From Streptomyces sp. HUAS ZL42 (lineage in GTDB: Bacteria; Actinomycetota; Actinomycetes; Streptomycetales; Streptomycetaceae): 64,000 nt of DNA. A program made the position numbers and the translations under genes. Below, piece by piece: positions 51,478 to 61,582 of the stretch. Each line of letters begins with the position of its first letter. Positions within the stretch are counted from its first letter, which is position 1. The stretch spans positions 6,359,001 to 6,423,000 of the forward strand of contig NZ_CP160403.1 in the NCBI RefSeq assembly GCF_040782645.1, given 5' to 3'. The notes under the pieces are model-generated. The model had not been told where the DNA came from, ran no database searches, and saw only the letters and a list, made by a program, of their open reading frames with translations.

Positions 51478-52437
51478 ATGAGCGTTCGCAGTCAGTCATC
51501 CGAGCCGTCGGAATCGCCGGAGGCCGTCCACCGGGCGGGCTTCGCCTGTTTCGTGGGCCGCCCCAACGCGGGCAAGTCCACCCTCACGAACGCTCTCGTC
51601 GGGCAGAAGGTGGCGATCACGTCCAACCGGCCGCAGACGACCCGGCACACGGTGCGGGGGATCGTGCACCGGCCGGACGCGCAGCTGATCCTCGTCGACA
51701 CCCCCGGGCTGCACAAGCCGCGCACGCTGCTCGGCGAGCGCCTGAACGACGTCGTGCGGACCACCTGGGCCGAGGTGGACGTGATCGGTTTCTGCCTGCC
51801 CGCCGACCAGAAGATCGGGCCCGGTGACCGCTTCATCGCGAAGGAACTGGCGGGGATCAGGAAGACCCCGAAGGTCGCGATCGTCACGAAGACGGACCTC
51901 GTGGACTCCAAGGCACTGGCCGAGCAGCTGATCGCCATCGATCAGCTGGGCAAGGAGCTGGGGTTCGAGTGGGCGGAGATCGTGCCGGTGTCGGCGGTGG
52001 GGGACAAGCAGGTGGGGCTGCTGGCCGACCTGCTGGTTCCGCTGCTGCCGGAGGGGCCGGCGCTGTATCCGGAGGGCGACCTCACGGACGAGCCCGAGCA
52101 GGTGATGGTGGCCGAGCTGATCCGGGAGGCGGCGCTGGAGGGTGTGCGGGACGAGCTGCCGCACTCCATCGCGGTGGTCGTGGAGGAAATGCTGCCTCGG
52201 GAGGACCGGCCTGCGGACCGGCCGCTGCTCGACATCCACGCGAACGTCTACATCGAGCGGCCGAGCCAGAAGGGCATCATCATCGGCCCCAAGGGCAAGC
52301 GTCTGAAGGAGGTCGGCATCAAGTCCCGCAAGCACATCGAGGCGCTGCTGGGAACGCCGGTCTTCCTCGACCTCCACGTGAAGGTGGCGAAGGACTGGCA
52401 GCGCGACCCGAGGCAGCTGCGCAAGCTGGGCTTCTGA
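51478..52437 (+). CDS. era: GTPase Era
   Basis: The protein is 319 residues from ATG 51478; ATG 51469 is an alternative. G motifs: GRPNAGKSTL, the TTRHTVRG switch, DTPGLHKPR, TKTDLVD and VSAVGDKQ. The C-terminal KH domain contains SQKGIIIGPKGKRLKEVGIKSRKHIEALLG. It binds the 3' end of 16S rRNA in 30S assembly. In many actinobacteria it directly follows the deaminase-like gene. Here the surface-protein and amtB-glnB blocks intervene. Confidence 0.96.
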   Translation: MSVRSQSSEPSESPEAVHRAGFACFVGRPNAGKSTLTNALVGQKVAITSNRPQTTRHTVRGIVHRPDAQLILVDTPGLHKPRTLLGERLNDVVRTTWAEVDVIGFCLPADQKIGPGDRFIAKELAGIRKTPKVAIVTKTDLVDSKALAEQLIAIDQLGKELGFEWAEIVPVSAVGDKQVGLLADLLVPLLPEGPALYPEGDLTDEPEQVMVAELIREAALEGVRDELPHSIAVVVEEMLPREDRPADRPLLDIHANVYIERPSQKGIIIGPKGKRLKEVGIKSRKHIEALLGTPVFLDLHVKVAKDWQRDPRQLRKLGF

Positions 52438-52446
52438 CTTTTCTTG

Positions 52447-52556
52447 CCCACCCGCCCGCCCGACTCGGTGGGCTGAGGGGTCACCGCCCCTGGGGCTCCG
52501 CCCCCAGACCCCGGCGGGGCTTCGCCCCTGCACCCCGGGCGGGGCTTCGCCTCGGA
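52447..52556. repeat. Dispersed repeat copy plus GC-hairpin cluster after era
   Basis: Bases 52447-52486 match the repeat after dnaJ. It is followed by three consecutive small hairpins (GGGGCTCCGCCCC, GGCGGGGCTTCGCCCC and GGGCGGGGCTTCGCCTC). This combination is a frequent Streptomyces intergenic repeat and probably serves as the era terminator. Confidence 0.65.
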
Positions 52557-52604
52557 CCTTGCACGGTCCTGACGCCCGCCCCGGACCCCGGACCGTGGTT
52601 CCAG

Positions 52605-52715
52605 ATGGCCTCCACAGAGCGTATCCGCCGCGAACTCGGCTACCGCCCGCTGTACCCCAGTGTCTGGGCGGCCCGGGAGGCCGGAGCGCTGTGGATGCTC
52701 AGTCCACCCCCCTGA
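52605..52715 (+). pseudogene. C-terminal fragment of NAD-dependent epimerase-like protein
   Basis: An open frame of 36 residues reads MASTERIRRELGYRPLYPSV followed by WAAREAGAL. It resembles the substrate-binding tail of SDR-type epimerases (RIRRELGYRPRYPS). No Rossmann domain is present upstream. It overlaps the 3' end of the convergent transporter gene by 17 bases. Probably a gene relic. Confidence 0.45.
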
Positions 52716-53958
52716 TCCGCCCCACCAGCACCGCCCCCGCCAGTCCGATCACGGCGGCCACCAGGTACAGCACCCGGTAGCCGCCCAGGTGCGTGACGAT
52801 CGGCGCGGCGAGGGCGGGGGCCGCGACCTGGGGCAGGGCGTTGGCCACGTTGATGACGCCCAGGTCCTTGCCCCGGTCCAGGGCCTTCGGCAGGACGTCC
52901 GTCATCAGGGCGAAGTCGACCGAGGTGAACACGCCGAATCCGATGCCCAGGACCGCCGCCGCCGCGATCGCCCCGGGCCAGGTCTGCCAGATCGCCAGCC
53001 CCGCCGTCGCCACCGCCATCAACACGCCCGACCAGATCACGAAGGGCTTGCGGCGGCCCAGGCGGTCCGACCAGACGCCTCCGACCACGACGGTCGCCAG
53101 CAACGTCACCCCGTTGACCGCCGTCAGGATCAGCACGCCCTCGTCGGGGTCGGCGTAGTGCAGGCGGTCGCGGAGGTAGTACAGGAGGTACAGCAGCACC
53201 AGCGCGTTGCTCAGGTTGATCAGGAAGCGGGTCAGCCACGCCCAGCCCAGGTCCGGGTATCTGCGCGGGCTCAGCCAGAAGCCCGCCAGGAAGCCCCGCC
53301 AGGACCAGGGCGGGCGGTCGGCTGCCGACAGCCTCAGGTCCTCGTAGCGCAGCACGTACGGCAGCACACCCACCACCGTGAACACCGCGCACGCCACATA
53401 ACCGGCCCCGATCCCGCCCGCCGCCGTCGCCAGCCCCGTCCCGCCGACCACGCCCAGGATCTGTGCCGCCCCCAACCAGCCGCCCACCGAGCCCCGCTGG
53501 AGCCGCGGCACCCGGTCCGGGACCGCCGCCGTCACCGCCGCGAACGCCGCGTTCAGGGTCAGCTGCACCAGGCACCAGCCCAGCGCCATGGTCCACACCC
53601 CGCCCGCGCCGGCGAGCAGCAGCAGCGACAGTGCCCCGCCCGCGGCTCCGGCCACGATCCACGGCGTACGGCGGCCCCGCTGGGACGTCGTACGGTCCGA
53701 CAGCGCGCCGAAGAGCGGATTCGCCGCCAGCGACACCACCGCGCCGGCACCCGTCACCCACGCCAGCATGGTCTCCTTCGACATGCCGGAGCCGGGCGCG
53801 AAGTCCTTGGCCTGGGAGGCGAGCAGGATCTGCAGCGGGCCGTACCAGCCCACCCAGATCGCCCCGTTGGCGAGGGACAGGGCCGACGTCCAGCCCCGGC
53901 CCACCCGCTCGACGGGCTCGGTCAGGGCGGTGGCCGGGACGCGGTCCGCCGTCGTCAT
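52699..53958 (-). CDS. MFS sugar transporter (GPH-like)
   Basis: This 419-residue protein starts at ATG 53958, overlapping the beta-glucosidase stop (ATGA). It has twelve predicted helices. ANPLFGALSDRTTSQRGRRTPWIVAGA matches the motif-A loop of glycoside-pentoside-hexuronide type carriers, and GVWSDRLGRRKPFVIWSG the second-half loop. Coupling to a beta-glucosidase suggests import of a beta-glucoside or disaccharide that the enzyme cleaves inside the cell. Confidence 0.9.
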   Translation of the reverse strand: MTTADRVPATALTEPVERVGRGWTSALSLANGAIWVGWYGPLQILLASQAKDFAPGSGMSKETMLAWVTGAGAVVSLAANPLFGALSDRTTSQRGRRTPWIVAGAAGGALSLLLLAGAGGVWTMALGWCLVQLTLNAAFAAVTAAVPDRVPRLQRGSVGGWLGAAQILGVVGGTGLATAAGGIGAGYVACAVFTVVGVLPYVLRYEDLRLSAADRPPWSWRGFLAGFWLSPRRYPDLGWAWLTRFLINLSNALVLLYLLYYLRDRLHYADPDEGVLILTAVNGVTLLATVVVGGVWSDRLGRRKPFVIWSGVLMAVATAGLAIWQTWPGAIAAAAVLGIGFGVFTSVDFALMTDVLPKALDRGKDLGVINVANALPQVAAPALAAPIVTHLGGYRVLYLVAAVIGLAGAVLVGRIRGVD

Positions 53959-55280
53959 CTCTGCGCCCGCAGGACGTCCCGCAGCCAGCCGTAGGACGCC
54001 TTCGGGGTCCGGGTCAGCGTCTCGTAGTCGACGTGGACCAGGCCGAACCGCCGCTCGTACCCCTCCGCCCACTCGAAGTTGTCCAGCAGCGACCACACGA
54101 AGTACCCGCGGACGTCCACCCCCGCCTCCACCGCCCGGTGCAGCGCCCGGAGGTGACCGTCCAGGTAGGCGATCCGGTCCTGGTCGTCGGTCCCCTCGTA
54201 GCTGCAGCCGTTCTCGGTGATGACGACCGGCGGGAGCCGGTCGCCGTAGCGCTCGCGGAAGCCGGTGAGCAGTTCCGTGAGGCCCTCGGGGACCACGGGC
54301 CAGCCGAAGTCCGTCACCGGGACACCCTCGATCTCCCGTACCGAGAAGGGAAGTTCGGCCGGGATCGTCAGACCGCCGAACTCGATGTCCGTGCCCTGCG
54401 GTGCGCCCACCCGGGTCGGCGCGTAGTAGTTGACGCCGTACCAGTCGAGGGGCTCCGCGATCACCTTCAGGTCGGACTCGAGGTCGTCGGACGGCATCAA
54501 CTCACCCAGTCCGTCGGGGTACTGGCCCAGCAGCAGCGGGTCGGAGAACAGGCGGTTCAGCAGCAGGTCGTAGAAGTCCGCCGCCTCGACGTCCGCCTGT
54601 TCCTGCGACGCCGGCCAGGTCGGGCCGTGGGAGTTGGCGATCCCGATGTCACCCGCCCCGGCCGCGCGCAGGGCCCGTACCGCGAGGCCGTGGGCCAGCA
54701 ACTGGTGGTGGGCCACCGGGAGTGCGTCGAAGAGCAGCTGCCTGCCGGGGGCGTGGGCGCCCAGCGCGTGGCCAAGGAGCGTGTGTTCGGCGGGCTCGTT
54801 GAGCGTGATCCACTTCTTCACCCGGTCGCCGAGCCGCTCGGCGACCACCGTCACGTACTCCGCGAACCGTGCCGCCGTGTCCCGCTCCAGCCAGTCCAGG
54901 GTGACCGGCAGGTCCCAGTGGAAGAGGGTGGGGACCGGCCGTACGCCCGCCGCGCACAGCTCGTCCACCAGGCGGTCGTAGAAGTCCAGGCCGCCGGGTG
55001 AGTTCACCCTGGGCCAGGAGATCGAGAAGCGGTACGCGTCCACGCCCAGGCCGGCCAGGAGCGCCACGTCCTCGCGGTAGCGGTGGTAGTGGTCGCAGGC
55101 CACCGCCGCCGTGGAGCCGTCCTTCACCCGTCCCGGCTCGGCCGTGAAGGCGTCCCACACGGAGGGTTCGCGCTGGTCGGCCGCCCCCTCGATCTGGTGG
55201 GCCGACGTCGAGACGCCCCACAGGAAGCCGGCCGGGAACCGGGGTATCGGATCCGTTGTGATCCGCGCATCGTTCGCCAT
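53955..55280 (-). CDS. Family 1 glycoside hydrolase (beta-glucosidase)
   Basis: The protein is 441 residues from ATG 55280; 12 more residues are possible. The (beta/alpha)8 barrel has N-terminal FPAGFLWGVSTSAHQIEGA, acid/base Glu162 in TLNEPAEH, nucleophile Glu356 in VITENGCS and C-terminal GYFVWSLLDNFEWAEGYERRFGLVHVDY. There is no signal peptide, so it is cytoplasmic. First gene of an operon with the MFS transporter. Confidence 0.95.
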   Translation of the reverse strand: MANDARITTDPIPRFPAGFLWGVSTSAHQIEGAADQREPSVWDAFTAEPGRVKDGSTAAVACDHYHRYREDVALLAGLGVDAYRFSISWPRVNSPGGLDFYDRLVDELCAAGVRPVPTLFHWDLPVTLDWLERDTAARFAEYVTVVAERLGDRVKKWITLNEPAEHTLLGHALGAHAPGRQLLFDALPVAHHQLLAHGLAVRALRAAGAGDIGIANSHGPTWPASQEQADVEAADFYDLLLNRLFSDPLLLGQYPDGLGELMPSDDLESDLKVIAEPLDWYGVNYYAPTRVGAPQGTDIEFGGLTIPAELPFSVREIEGVPVTDFGWPVVPEGLTELLTGFRERYGDRLPPVVITENGCSYEGTDDQDRIAYLDGHLRALHRAVEAGVDVRGYFVWSLLDNFEWAEGYERRFGLVHVDYETLTRTPKASYGWLRDVLRAQR

Positions 55281-55289
55281 GCGCGGATC
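55260..55289. promoter_or_regulatory. 11-bp inverted repeat over the beta-glucosidase start codon
   Basis: GATCCGCGCAT (55260-55270) and ATGCGCGGATC (55279-55289) are perfect inverse copies around an 8-base loop, and the ATG of the gene (55280-55278) falls at the loop edge. It could be a repressor operator or an mRNA hairpin limiting initiation. Confidence 0.5.
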
Positions 55290-55361
55290 ATCCGTACCGG
55301 TGGTAACAGAAGTCAACGCCCGGGAGTGAAGTGCGGGTTACGCCGCTTTCCGCACAGCCGG

Positions 55362-55628
55362 CTACGCCCCTTCCTTCAGGACCTTCGAGATCAGCTTCCG
55401 CTGCTCCTCCGTCAGCCGGGGATCGGCCGCGTAGACCGTCTTCCCGTCCACGGTGATCTCGTAGCCGAAGCCGTCCGGAACCCCGATCGGGGGCGTGCCC
55501 CGGCCGGCGGCGAGAGCCTTCTCGGCCAGGGCGTGCCACTCGGGGGCATCGGGCCGCCCCGAGGTGTCCACCTCGGCGTGCCGCTCGATGCCCGCGAATC
55601 CGCCCGTGCGCCTCACTTCAATACGCAT
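55362..55628 (-). CDS. Emfourin-type protealysin inhibitor
   Basis: This 88-residue protein reads MRIEVRRTGGFAGIERHAEVDT near the start, then a helix EWHALAEKALAAG, YEITVDGKTVYAADPRL and a final LTEEQRKLISKVLKEG. This matches the short cytosolic inhibitor family that accompanies protealysin-like M4 proteases. It begins 21 bases after the protease stop, a dedicated protease-inhibitor operon. Confidence 0.88.
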   Translation of the reverse strand: MRIEVRRTGGFAGIERHAEVDTSGRPDAPEWHALAEKALAAGRGTPPIGVPDGFGYEITVDGKTVYAADPRLTEEQRKLISKVLKEGA

Positions 55629-55649
55629 GGGTCTGTGTCTAGTACGGAA

Positions 55650-56720
55650 CTACAGAATCCGCACCCCGACCTGCTCCCACGCCTTCTCCACGGCCTGCAG
55701 CTCCTCGCCGCCGTCGCCGTAGCGCTCGCGCGCGGCCTCGACGGTGAGCTTGGCGAAGTCCGTGAAGAACGCCCGCTCCTTGAGCCGGCCGCCGGTCAGG
55801 ACGTCGTACCAGATCTGACCCGCCTTCTCCCAGGCGTAGCCGCCGAGCGCGGTGGCGGCCAGGAAGAAGGCGTGGTTGGGGATGCCGGAGTTGATGTGGA
55901 CGCCGCCGTTGTCGCGGCCGGTGCGGACGTAGTCGTCCATCGTCGCGGGCTGCGGGTCCTTGCCGAGCACGTCGTCGTCGTACGCGCTGCCCGGTTCCTT
56001 CATGGAGCGCAGGGCCTTGCCGGTGACGCTCGGGGCGAGCAGGCCCGCGCCGATCAGCCAGTCGGCCTCGGCGGCGGTCTGGCCGAGCGTGTACTGCTTG
56101 ATGAGCGAGCCGAAGACGTCCGACATCGACTCGTTCAGGGCGCCGGGCTGGCCGTAGTAGGTGAGGTTGGCCGTGTGCTGGGTGACGCCGTGGGTCAGTT
56201 CGTGGCCGATGACGTCGATCGGGATGGTGAAGTCGAGGAAGATCTCGCCGTCGCCGTCGCCGAACACCATCTGCTCGCCGTTCCAGAAGGCGTTGTTGTA
56301 GTTCTCGTCGAAGTGGACCGTGGCGTCGAGGGGCAGGCCGTCGCCGTCGATGGAGTGGCGCTGGTAGGCCTTGAGATAGAGGTCGAAGGTGGCGCCGAGG
56401 CCGGAGTAGGCGCGGTTGACCGTGGCGTCCTGGCCCGGGTCCTCGCCCTCGCCGCGGACCCTGGTGCCGGGCAGGTCGGTCCCGTGCCCGGCGTCGTAGA
56501 TCGTCCGCAGCGGCTGGTTCGACGGTGCCTTCGCCGTCGGCGCGGCCGCGAGGCCGAACTCGGTGGTGACGCGGCGCCTGCCGCGCAGCTCGCTGTCGCG
56601 CATCAGGGTGCGCTGGGCGGGACCGGAGAGTGCGGGGTCGTCGTGCCGGGCCAGCTGGTCGAGGACATGTGGCGGCACGACGGTGCAGAAGACGGGCTCG
56701 AAGCCCCCGTTCGTCGTCAT
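55650..56720 (-). CDS. Protealysin-like M4 family metallopeptidase
   Basis: The protein is 356 residues from ATG 56720; GTG 56729 would add three residues. The zinc site is His173-Glu174-x2-His177 (GHELTHGVTQHTANL) with Glu197 (NESMSDVFG) as third ligand and catalytic His in GGVHINSGIPNHAF. It has no signal peptide. A short propeptide of the protealysin type holds VPPHVLDQLA in place of the long thermolysin prodomain. It is probably an intracellular or non-classically released protease kept in check by the adjacent inhibitor. Confidence 0.93.
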   Translation of the reverse strand: MTTNGGFEPVFCTVVPPHVLDQLARHDDPALSGPAQRTLMRDSELRGRRRVTTEFGLAAAPTAKAPSNQPLRTIYDAGHGTDLPGTRVRGEGEDPGQDATVNRAYSGLGATFDLYLKAYQRHSIDGDGLPLDATVHFDENYNNAFWNGEQMVFGDGDGEIFLDFTIPIDVIGHELTHGVTQHTANLTYYGQPGALNESMSDVFGSLIKQYTLGQTAAEADWLIGAGLLAPSVTGKALRSMKEPGSAYDDDVLGKDPQPATMDDYVRTGRDNGGVHINSGIPNHAFFLAATALGGYAWEKAGQIWYDVLTGGRLKERAFFTDFAKLTVEAARERYGDGGEELQAVEKAWEQVGVRIL

Positions 56721-56850
56721 GCCCGGCACCCTTGCACTGAGTCATGATGCTGTCACTACTCGCAACCATGATTGGTGAAATGTGCCGACAACGGGCCTCA
56801 CGGTCCGTAGCGAAGTGGTATGGCGCACTTTTTGTCCCATTCGCTCCTTC

Positions 56851-56878
56851 TTGGCGAGGTGATCCCGCATACTGATAC
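56851..56878 (+). promoter_or_regulatory. Candidate leuA promoter
   Basis: TTGGCG (56851-56856) and TGATAC (56873-56878) are 16 bases apart. The predicted start, around 56885, gives a leader of about 165 bases containing the leucine-rich peptide. Confidence 0.4.
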
Positions 56879-56921
56879 AGCCCCCCGCGACCAGAACGAC
56901 TCGGCTAGGCTGCGCAGCATC

Positions 56922-56969
56922 ATGCGTTTCGGGCTGCTTCTCCTTAGCTGCCGCGGCGAGGGCCTGTAG
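56922..56969 (+). CDS. leuA leader peptide (leucine attenuator)
   Basis: A 15-codon frame encodes MRFGLLLLSCRGEGL, with four consecutive Leu codons (CTG CTT CTC CTT, including rare ones) and a fifth at the end. It lies 81 bases before leuA. This is the form of leader peptide known for actinobacterial leuA attenuation. Confidence 0.8.
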   Translation: MRFGLLLLSCRGEGL

Positions 56970-56996
56970 TCGAGGCCGACCCCCTCCCCGCGGAGC
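56947..56996 (+). promoter_or_regulatory. Attenuator RNA structures before leuA
   Basis: Alternative pairings are visible. AGCTGCCGCGG...AGGG (from 56945) pairs with CCCTCCCCGCGGAGCT (56982-56997). The shorter GGCCT (56961-56965) / AGGCC (56973-56977) stem competes inside it. Ribosome stalling on the Leu codons would change the balance. Confidence 0.5.
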
Positions 56997-57035
56997 TTGG
57001 CGTTGCGTCGTCGGCCGTCCTTCCGGACATCCTGA

Positions 57036-58772
<1,737 letters not shown>

Positions 58773-58792
58773 CGCCGCTGACGTGGGAAGTC

Positions 58793-58828
58793 GGGGCCCC
58801 GACCGCTGTATACGGCGGTCGGGGCCCC
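58793..58828. terminator. Strong hairpin terminator after leuA
   Basis: A perfect 14-bp stem, GGGGCCCCGACCGC (58793-58806) with its complement (58815-58828), has an 8-base loop and begins 21 bases after the leuA stop. Confidence 0.85.
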
Positions 58829-58955
58829 GTCGTATACCGGCCATCCGCGCATGGAGGTCACGGAAAGGTCTCGTCCTGGGTACTGACTCCACCTCGCCGA
58901 TGTGGCTAACATCACGCAAGCGCGGCGATGTTGCCGCGGCCTACGGAGGTGCGAC

Positions 58956-59651
58956 GTGCTGCCAGGACGGGGACGAGACGGCCGTGCTGCCCGGCGTGCG
59001 CGCATCCTGGGCACCCGTACCGCGTGGACGCCCGTCGGGGACGGTGAGTTCTTCTGCCCCGGCTGCGGAGGCGACCGCAACTACCAGCGCCTGGCGGGCC
59101 GCCGCCGCTTCGCTCTTTTCGGCGTTCCGGTCCTGCCGCGAGGCGAGAGCGGACCGGTCGTCGAGTGCGCCGCCTGCCGCCGCCACTTCGGCACGGACGT
59201 CCTCGACCACCCCACGACCACCCGCTTCTCCGCGATGCTCCGCGACGCCGTGCACACCGTCGCCCTCGCCGTCCTGGCCGCGGGCGGCACGTGCGCCCGT
59301 GCGTCCCTGGAGACCGCCGCCGACACGGTCCGCGCGGCCGGCTTCGACGACTGCACGGTGGAAGGTCTGGACGCCCTCGTGGAGGCCCTGGCCGCGGACA
59401 CCGGCCGCGTCTTCGGCGAACCCTGCGGCCCCGGCCTGGCCATAGAGCTCCACGAGGCCCTGGACCCGCTCGCCCCGCACCTCGCCCCCGTGGGCCGCGA
59501 ATCGATCCTCCTCCAGGGCGCCCGCATCGCCCTGGCCGACGGCCCCTACACCCCCGCGGAACGCGAGGCCCTCACCACGGTGGGCGCCGCCCTGACGATC
59601 TGCGCGGACGATGTGACGCGGTTGCTGGAGGCGGCGCGCACGCCGTCCTGA
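58956..59651 (+). CDS. TerB-like protein with N-terminal zinc ribbon
   Basis: The protein is 231 residues from GTG 58956, with GGAGG at 58945. A zinc-ribbon has two Cys pairs: Cys34/Cys37 (FFCPGCGG) and Cys71/Cys74 (VECAACRRHFG). The helical remainder (about 85-228) resembles the TerB/DjlA metal-binding helical domain, with repeated DTVRAAGFDD and IALADGPYTPAEREALTTVG motifs. Often annotated as tellurite-resistance protein. Direct tellurite function is not implied, as no other ter genes are present. Confidence 0.82.
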   Translation: MLPGRGRDGRAARRARILGTRTAWTPVGDGEFFCPGCGGDRNYQRLAGRRRFALFGVPVLPRGESGPVVECAACRRHFGTDVLDHPTTTRFSAMLRDAVHTVALAVLAAGGTCARASLETAADTVRAAGFDDCTVEGLDALVEALAADTGRVFGEPCGPGLAIELHEALDPLAPHLAPVGRESILLQGARIALADGPYTPAEREALTTVGAALTICADDVTRLLEAARTPS

Positions 59652-59670
59652 GGGGGGGCGGAGCCCGCGG

Positions 59671-60606
59671 TTACAGCAAGCCCGCTGAGACCAGGTGCCA
59701 GCCCACCCGTTCCACCTCATCCGGCGACAGCGGCACTTGTGGTTCCGCCGTCGCCGGGCAGGCGATCACTCCCCGTAGGTGCAGCGCGGTCTTGAAGGCG
59801 CCCAGGGCCGAGGAGCTTGCGCCCATGCGGGCCGGGTCCCCGGCGCGGACCATGCCGTACAGGGCGCACAGCCGTTCCTGTTCGGCGCGGGCCCCTTCCC
59901 GGTCGCCCGCGCGGCAGAGGGCGTCGAGGCGGACGTAGCCGTGCGGGTCGACGTTGGCGAGGCCCGGTACCGCTCCGTCCGCGCCGAGTGCCAGCGCCGA
60001 GTCGACGGTCAGTTCGGAGCCGGTCAGGACGCTGAAGCCGGTGATGCCTGGGTGGGCGCGGACGCCCATGACGACCTCGCGGAAGCCGGCGAGGTCGCCG
60101 CTGGAGTCCTTCAGGCCGGCCAGGACGCCGTCCGCGGCCAGTTCCAGTACGAGGGCGGAGGGGAGTTTCGTGTGGACGGAGACCGGGATGTCGTACGCCA
60201 CCACCGGGACCGGGCTCGCCGCGGCGACCAGGCGGTAGTGGCGGGCGATCTCCGACGGGTGGGTGCGCGTGTAGAACGGCGCCGTGACGACCACGGCGTC
60301 CGCCCCCGCCGCCGTGACCGACGCGACATGGTCCAGGACCCGGGGCGTCGTCATGTCGATCGCCCCGGCCAGCACCGGAAGCCGGCCGCCCACATGTGCC
60401 GTGACCGACTCGGCCACCAGCCTCCGCTGCCGGTCCGTCAGATACGCCGCCTCCGACGACGAGCCCAGCACGAACAGCCCGTGCACCCCACCGGCGACGA
60501 GATGATCGACGAGCCTGAGCAGCGAGGGGACGTCCACCTCGCGGTCCGGTGTCAGGGGGGTGCAGACGGGCGGGACGACACCGGTCAGCGGCGCGGGGAC
60601 GGTCAT
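59671..60606 (-). CDS. Dihydrodipicolinate synthase family aldolase/dehydratase
   Basis: This 311-residue TIM barrel shows VVPPVCTPLTPDREVDVPSLLRLVDHLVAGGVHGLFVLGSSSEAAYL, catalytic Tyr138 in AYDIPVSVHTKL and Schiff-base Lys166 in LAGLKDSSGD. The substrate is not certain: true DapA is usually linked to lysine genes, absent here, so a sugar-acid aldolase or dehydratase role is as likely. Convergent with the TerB-like gene, 19 bases apart. Confidence 0.88.
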   Translation of the reverse strand: MTVPAPLTGVVPPVCTPLTPDREVDVPSLLRLVDHLVAGGVHGLFVLGSSSEAAYLTDRQRRLVAESVTAHVGGRLPVLAGAIDMTTPRVLDHVASVTAAGADAVVVTAPFYTRTHPSEIARHYRLVAAASPVPVVAYDIPVSVHTKLPSALVLELAADGVLAGLKDSSGDLAGFREVVMGVRAHPGITGFSVLTGSELTVDSALALGADGAVPGLANVDPHGYVRLDALCRAGDREGARAEQERLCALYGMVRAGDPARMGASSSALGAFKTALHLRGVIACPATAEPQVPLSPDEVERVGWHLVSAGLL

Positions 60607-60634
60607 GACGACCAGTGTCCCGCCTGCTCTCCTC

Positions 60635-61582
60635 TCAGGGCAGCGTCTTCATGTACGTCTTGTCCGTGTCGGAGTCGTACACCAGCTTGCCTCCCGCGTC
60701 GTAGCCCTTGATGTGCGGGGACTGGGTCGCCTCCTGGTTCAGGATGCCGGCGGCGACGAACCAGCCGTGGTCCAGGACGGCCTCGGAGGTCTGCCCGCCG
60801 TAGGAGACGGTCACCTTGGTCACGGACGGGTCGACCGTGCCGATGTCACCCCAGCGGAAGGGAACCTTCCAGTTGCCCTTGTCCATCACGGACTGCGAGT
60901 ACAGCTTCAGCGCGTTGATGTCGGGCCGCACGAGCCCCGCGTCCGGTGAGCCGTCGTCGCCCCCGCTGGTGTTGAGCCCGGCTGCCTCGGCGTCCTTGAT
61001 GGTGCAGATCACCCTGGTCGTCGTGGGCTGCTCCCTCACCGCGACGACGAAGTAGCCGTCGCCGGGGGCGTTGCGGTTCCCCGTGGCCTTCATCGCCAGC
61101 AGGATCCGGTAGTCGGAGGCCTTGCCCAGGTCGTTGAGGGGGCTGATCACCTTGCCGTTCTGGTCCTTCACGACACGGTCCTGGTCGTAGGCGATGCACT
61201 TCTCCAGCCCCGACGCCGCCTCCTCGAAGGTGACCCCGTCCAGCAACTGCCCCTCCGTGGCCGGCCGCGCGGGCCCCGACGGCGTCGCGGCCGGCGTCGG
61301 CGTCGTCGCCCGTGTCGCGCTGACGGAGGGCGTGGGCGAAGCCGTGTCCGCCCCCCGCCCGCCACCGCCCAGCGCATACGCCCCCGCGGGCACCACCGCC
61401 AGCGTCACCAGCGCCGCGCCGGCCACCGCCACGCGCCGCCGCCGCTCGGCCACGCCCCGCCGCCGGATCACGGGATACGGCGCCGGCGACGGCCGGATGG
61501 CGTACGCGTCCTCGGCGAGCAGCTCACGCACCTGCTCCTCGAGGTCCCGCTCGCTCTCCAGCTGTTCCTGGTCCTCGCTCAC
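60635..61582 (-). CDS. Membrane-anchored extracytoplasmic protein linked to ECF sigma factor
   Basis: This 315-residue protein starts at GTG 61582, overlapping the sigma factor stop (GTGA). It has a cytoplasmic N-terminus of about 50 residues with helices (EQLESERDLEEQVRELLAEDAYAI), one transmembrane helix (about 51-71, VAVAGAALVTLAVVPAGAYAL), a Ser/Thr/Pro linker and an external domain without known homology. Topology and coupling fit an anti-sigma or sigma-modulating protein. It lacks a clear zinc-binding HxxxCxxC motif. Confidence 0.82.
   Translation of the reverse strand: MSEDQEQLESERDLEEQVRELLAEDAYAIRPSPAPYPVIRRRGVAERRRRVAVAGAALVTLAVVPAGAYALGGGGRGADTASPTPSVSATRATTPTPAATPSGPARPATEGQLLDGVTFEEAASGLEKCIAYDQDRVVKDQNGKVISPLNDLGKASDYRILLAMKATGNRNAPGDGYFVVAVREQPTTTRVICTIKDAEAAGLNTSGGDDGSPDAGLVRPDINALKLYSQSVMDKGNWKVPFRWGDIGTVDPSVTKVTVSYGGQTSEAVLDHGWFVAAGILNQEATQSPHIKGYDAGGKLVYDSDTDKTYMKTLP

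Noticed and set aside
58956..59651. Tellurite-resistance operon
   Set aside because: Only a TerB-like domain fused to a zinc ribbon; no other ter genes adjacent.
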